This document shows positions 6,726 to 9,966 of a stretch of 9,966 nucleotides of DNA, in pieces (the first letter of the stretch is position 1; each line of letters begins with the position of its first letter). Origin of the DNA: JAYZBC01 sp036339375. GTDB taxonomy: Bacteria > Pseudomonadota > Alphaproteobacteria > MPNO01 > UBA2964. A program made the translations under genes and the position numbers. Where the stretch lies: NCBI GenBank assembly GCA_036339375.1, contig JAYZBC010000005.1:1-9966 (forward strand), written 5' to 3'. The notes below the pieces were generated by a model. The model ran no database searches, was not told the DNA's origin, and was given only the letters and a program-made list of their open reading frames with translations.

Positions 6726-6812
6726 ACAACGCATTTGGTAGGCAACTCGTAACGTCAAAAAGTATTTTTCTTCCTATGATCATGCACCAAGCGAATTAAA
6801 TTTAAAGGTCCC

Positions 6813-8114
6813 ATGAAATTGAAATCACCTCTAAAAATAGCGATTGCAGGTTTAGGAACGGTGGGAGTTGGTCTCATTCGTCAATTGAATGCTAACGGCC
6901 CTCTTTTAGAAAAGAGATGTGGTAGGAAAATTCAAATCGTAGCCGTATCCGCTCGGAACAGAACCCAGGATCGTGGAATTGACATACAAAATTTTAAATG
7001 GTTTGAAAACCCTGAAATGATGGCCGAGTGTGCTGATGTTGAAGTAATAGTTGAACTTATCGGTGGTCAAAACGGTGTTGCAAAATCCATTTGCGAGAAA
7101 AGTCTTGCGACAGGAAAGTCAGTGGTTACTGCAAACAAGGCCCTACTTGCACACCATGGTTCTTTTCTAGCGAATTACGCTGAAAAAAAGAATTTAAGTT
7201 TAGCTTATGAAGCTGCGGTAGCAGGCGGCATTCCAATAATAAAAACTCTTCGAGAGGGGTTGGCAGGCAATAAAGTTATCAGTCTTTATGGAATTCTAAA
7301 TGGGACTAGTAATTATATTTTGACTGCAATGAGAAACACTTCTCGCGTTTTTAATGAAGTTCTGGCGGAGGCCCAATCAATGGGTTTTGCAGAAGCAGAT
7401 CCCAGTTTTGACGTTGATGGAATTGATTCAGCTCATAAACTTGCCATTTTATCTAGTGTATCATTTGGGTGTAAAATTAATTTCAAGGACGTATATGTTG
7501 AAGGAATCAGATATATTTCGCCATTGGATCTGATTTTAGCCGAGGAATTAGGCTATAGAATTAAATTGTTAGGGATTGCACATTTGAAAGAAGAAGGTAT
7601 TGAACAAAGAGTACACCCCTGTATGGTTTCTTTGGATTCTCCAATAACTCACGTTGAAGGCGTTCAAAATGCTGTTGTTGTAGATTGCGATGGTGCTGGA
7701 TCAACAATTTATGAAGGAATGGGAGCGGGAGGGGGACCGACAGCTTCAGCTCTAATTTCAGACCTTGTTGATATTGCACGGAATATTAAGACCCCTACAT
7801 TTGGATTACCCATCAATAAACTAAAATCTCTGCCCACGGTCCAAATGGATAAACACGTTGGGGCTTACTATATTCGTTTAATGGTAGTTGATAAGCCCGG
7901 TGTTTTCGCTGAAGTAGCGAGTATTTTACGAGATGAAGCTGTTTCAATGGAAGCCATTTTGCAAAAAACTCACGCTCCCGGTAATTTGGTCCCATTGGTT
8001 ATGACAACCCATGAAGTTGAAGAAGGGGCCTTAAAACGTGTGTTAAAAAAATTTGAAGCGCTTGAGACGGTGTTAGAGAAACCTAGAATGATTAGAATTG
8101 AGCCATTAAACTAA
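6813..8114 (+). CDS. hom: Homoserine dehydrogenase with C-terminal ACT domain
   Basis: This enzyme reduces aspartate-semialdehyde to homoserine, the branch point to threonine and methionine. Its 433 residues are typical of the monofunctional form. The NAD(P) site is AGLGTVGVG (12-20). VVTANKALL (104-112) carries Lys109, and NGTSNYI (163-169) is a family motif. GFAEADPSFDVDGIDSAHK (191-209) is the homoserine dehydrogenase signature with Asp205 and catalytic Lys209. GAGGGPTAS follows at 304-312. Residues 352-427, starting YYIRLMVVDKPGVFAEVASIL, form an ACT domain, usually the site of threonine feedback control. AAAGG lies 4 nt before the ATG. A TATGAT at 6775-6780 could be a -10 element, with a poor -35. 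It precedes glpX by 80 nt; this hom-glpX-recJ order is common in alphaproteobacteria. Confidence 0.97.
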   Translation: MKLKSPLKIAIAGLGTVGVGLIRQLNANGPLLEKRCGRKIQIVAVSARNRTQDRGIDIQNFKWFENPEMMAECADVEVIVELIGGQNGVAKSICEKSLATGKSVVTANKALLAHHGSFLANYAEKKNLSLAYEAAVAGGIPIIKTLREGLAGNKVISLYGILNGTSNYILTAMRNTSRVFNEVLAEAQSMGFAEADPSFDVDGIDSAHKLAILSSVSFGCKINFKDVYVEGIRYISPLDLILAEELGYRIKLLGIAHLKEEGIEQRVHPCMVSLDSPITHVEGVQNAVVVDCDGAGSTIYEGMGAGGGPTASALISDLVDIARNIKTPTFGLPINKLKSLPTVQMDKHVGAYYIRLMVVDKPGVFAEVASILRDEAVSMEAILQKTHAPGNLVPLVMTTHEVEEGALKRVLKKFEALETVLEKPRMIRIEPLN

Positions 8115-8194
8115 TTGAGTGGAATTAATAAAAGTTAATTATAAAATTTATTACTCAAAATTAATCCATATAATTTTTTAGGAGAGAGAGGAAT

Positions 8195-9172
8195 ATGCCC
8201 GAATCCCTTCCACTAGATCGTAACCTAGCGTTAGAAGCCGTTAGAGTTACCGAAGCAGCAGCGCTTGCGGCATCACGCTTAATGGGACGTGGTGATGAAA
8301 AAGCAGCCGACCAGGTTGCGGTTGATGCAATGCGAACAGCCCTCAATAGCTTATCAATACAGGGCACGGTAGTAATTGGTGAAGGGGAAAGAGATGAGGC
8401 ACCAATGTTATTTATTGGAGAAAAGGTAGGCTCAGGAGAGGGGCCAGTGATCGACATTGCTCTTGATCCTTTAGAGGGTACGACCATTACAGCTAAAGGG
8501 TTAACTAACGCGCTTGCGGTGGTTGCCATGGCAGAAGAAGGCGGTTTTTTGAATGCACCAGATGTCTATATGGATAAAATAGCAGTTGGAGGGGGGTTGC
8601 CTGACAATGTCGTTGATCTTGATGAAACTCCTGAAGCTAATTTAAAAAGTTTGGCCGCAGCGAAAGGTGTTGTTGTTTCTGATTTAGTTGTATGCATTTT
8701 GGATAGACCCCGTCACGAAGAATTGATAGCTAAAGTACGTGAAGCCAAAGCACGTATTATGTTAATTTCCGATGGTGATATAAGTGGCGTAATTGCCACC
8801 TCTGAGGACGTTAGTGGTGTGGATATCTACCTAGGGTCGGGCGGATCACCGGAAGGAGTTCTAGCTGCCTCAGCCCTCAGATGTATAGGTGGTCAAATGC
8901 AAGGCAGGTTATTATTTAGAAATGATGATGAACGTGAACGTGCCCGAAAATGGGGAATTACTGATCTGAATTTGAAGTATGGGCTCTACGATTTAGCACG
9001 TGGTGATGTAATGTTTGCAGCGACAGGTGTTACAAACGGAACAATGCTCAAAGGTGTACGCCGGTTTTCTGGAGGAGCAAGCACCCATTCTATGGTAATG
9101 CGATCACGAACAGGGACGGTTCGTTATATTGAGGCACAACACAATTTTGACCGAAAAATTGCGTTAGACTAA
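8195..9172 (+). CDS. glpX: Class II fructose-1,6-bisphosphatase
   Basis: GlpX removes the C1 phosphate from fructose-1,6-bisphosphate in gluconeogenesis, using divalent metal. The 325 residues match the family length. Expected metal and phosphate residues are visible: RGDEKAADQ (32-40) with Asp34, GEGERDEAPM (62-71), DPLEGT (91-96) with Asp91, SDGDISG (192-198) and GGSPEGV (216-222) with Glu220. A purine-rich stretch before the ATG contains AGGAG at 8180-8184 and GAGG at 8188-8191, so translation should be efficient. The 80-nt gap after hom holds a TATAAT at 8169-8174 without a good -35, so readthrough from hom is equally plausible. recJ follows after 12 nt. The gene is richer in G/C than the sugar region (28 of 60 in 8461-8520). 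Some bacterial class II enzymes also cleave sedoheptulose-1,7-bisphosphate; this cannot be judged here. Confidence 0.97.
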   Translation: MPESLPLDRNLALEAVRVTEAAALAASRLMGRGDEKAADQVAVDAMRTALNSLSIQGTVVIGEGERDEAPMLFIGEKVGSGEGPVIDIALDPLEGTTITAKGLTNALAVVAMAEEGGFLNAPDVYMDKIAVGGGLPDNVVDLDETPEANLKSLAAAKGVVVSDLVVCILDRPRHEELIAKVREAKARIMLISDGDISGVIATSEDVSGVDIYLGSGGSPEGVLAASALRCIGGQMQGRLLFRNDDERERARKWGITDLNLKYGLYDLARGDVMFAATGVTNGTMLKGVRRFSGGASTHSMVMRSRTGTVRYIEAQHNFDRKIALD

Positions 9173-9173
9173 A

Positions 9174-9179
9174 AAGGAG
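9174..9179 (+). promoter_or_regulatory. recJ: Shine-Dalgarno site that sets the TTG start of recJ
   Basis: AAGGAG ends 5 nt before the TTG at 9185 and starts just after the glpX stop (9170-9172). No ATG or GTG occurs in frame between them, and the next in-frame starts lie far inside conserved sequence. Site and spacing together favour TTG as the start codon. Confidence 0.7.
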
Positions 9180-9184
9180 CCTAA

Positions 9185-9966
9185 TTGGTCATTGAAATAA
9201 ATAAAGAAATTTCTTCTCCGTTTCACGGTGTTGAAAGATCAGTTACTGGTAAACTTTGGCGCCCTCGTTTTGAAGACGAAAGGCTAGTTTTAGCTTTTAT
9301 TCAAAAATTTGAATTACCGGAGATTGTTGCAAGAGTGGTTGCAGCAAGAGGGATTACTTTGGATCAAGGGCATGAATTTTTGAATCCAAGACTTAAAACA
9401 CTGTTGCCAGAGCCAAACCAACTAAAAGATATGGAACCGGCAATTGACTTAATTATAAGGGCTTTGGAAGAAGATGAGACGATTGCTGTTTTCGGTGATT
9501 ATGATGTAGATGGGGCGACCTCTTCGGCGATTCTTGTGCAGTTTTTTTCCATGATAGGAAAAAATCTTCCTGTGTACATTCCTGACCGTCAGAAAGAGGG
9601 CTATGGCCCCAACCTTCCTGCTTTAATGAAACTAAAAGATAATGGTGCTTCGGTTATCATTACCGTGGATTGCGGTACAACAGCTTTTGAACCGTTGGAA
9701 GCCGCTGCTAAGGCCGGTTTAAAAATAATTGTGATTGACCATCATGTGGCGGAACCTCGTTTGCCTAAAGGTTCCTTAGTTATAAATCCAAACCGGTTTG
9801 ATGAAACCTCAAAACATGGACAATTGGCGGCAGTAGGCGTCACATTTTTGTTTATCACTGCGTTAAATAGGGCCCTTCGGAAATTAAACTGGTATGACAA
9901 AACCTTGCCAGAACCAAATTTAATGAAATTTATCGGTCTTGTTGCGCTTGGAACAATTTGTGATGT
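9185..9966 (+). CDS. recJ: Single-stranded-DNA-specific exonuclease RecJ, N-terminal part (3' end outside window)
   Basis: RecJ degrades single-stranded DNA 5' to 3' in recombination and mismatch or base-excision repair. The window holds the first 260 codons of a protein usually about 560-600 residues long. DHH-family metal motifs are visible: FGDYDVDGATSS with Asp105, Asp107 and Asp109, then VDCGT with Asp162, then IDHHVAE with Asp185-His186-His187, and NPNR shortly after. The leading segment (LWRPR, ILVQFF and RGITLDQGHEFLNPRL-type sequence) is also typical. The start is TTG, chosen from the strong AAGGAG 5 nt upstream. It is 12 nt after glpX and surely in the same transcript or a closely linked one. 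Nothing suggests damage in the visible part. Confidence 0.95.
   Translation, partial: MVIEINKEISSPFHGVERSVTGKLWRPRFEDERLVLAFIQKFELPEIVARVVAARGITLDQGHEFLNPRLKTLLPEPNQLKDMEPAIDLIIRALEEDETIAVFGDYDVDGATSSAILVQFFSMIGKNLPVYIPDRQKEGYGPNLPALMKLKDNGASVIITVDCGTTAFEPLEAAAKAGLKIIVIDHHVAEPRLPKGSLVINPNRFDETSKHGQLAAVGVTFLFITALNRALRKLNWYDKTLPEPNLMKFIGLVALGTICD

Noticed and set aside
6002..6783. - strand open frames over the lipoprotein gene (6002-6211, 6592-6783)
   Set aside because: Phe-rich translations mirror the Lys-rich + strand coding; no sign of independent genes.
8115..8158. Inverted repeats between hom and glpX (TTGAGT/ACTCAA and AATTAA/TTAATT)
   Set aside because: Six-base arms in AT-rich DNA are expected by chance; no known operator is recognised.
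7561..8529. - strand open frames over hom and the 5' part of glpX
   Set aside because: Antisense shadows of strongly conserved genes; no recognisable domains.
1..9966. CRISPR arrays, insertion sequences, tRNA or rRNA genes, phage genes
   Set aside because: Looked for on both strands; no regularly spaced repeats, transposase, integrase or structural RNA sequence was recognised.

Overview
The window looks like chromosomal DNA from an AT-rich alphaproteobacterium, possibly a free-living or marine relative of the Rhodospirillales. The main evidence is the run hom – glpX – recJ on one strand, an order I know from many alphaproteobacteria. Two other features agree: a short-form (type 2) argC, and a Cys-anchored lipoprotein with an unusual OmpA-like C-terminus of a kind I recall from Rhodospirillales. 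The taxonomic call is inference from gene content; the window holds no rRNA or tRNA gene.

Left part (1-4297): a surface-sugar region. It opens with the 3' end of a CgeB-type glycosyltransferase on the + strand. Facing it is a compact four-gene operon on the - strand, read from 4297 down to 685: cupin protein, zinc-finger sugar C-methyltransferase, UDP-xylose-synthase-like SDR, and a small Gfo/Idh/MocA oxidoreductase. Its junctions are a 4-nt overlap, a 1-nt gap and a 14-nt overlap, so the four are probably co-translated. Together they look like a pathway for a C-methyl-branched nucleotide sugar for O-antigen, capsule or a glycoconjugate. The exact sugar cannot be read from sequence. The operon and the glycosyltransferase converge tail to tail, and both stop codons lie inside a 20-nt inverted repeat.

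Middle (4298-4519): a divergent intergenic region with plausible promoters for the sugar operon (-) and argC (+).

Right part (4520-9966), all + strand: argC (arginine synthesis), a repeat-containing OmpA-like lipoprotein, hom (threonine/methionine synthesis), glpX (class II fructose-1,6-bisphosphatase) and the first 260 codons of recJ (single-strand exonuclease). These are housekeeping genes, less AT-rich in sampled stretches than the sugar region. No tRNA, rRNA, CRISPR array, insertion sequence or convincing intrinsic terminator was seen. No gene-free stretch exceeds 300 bases. The most unusual content is the four-gene branched-sugar operon and the internally duplicated linker of the lipoprotein.
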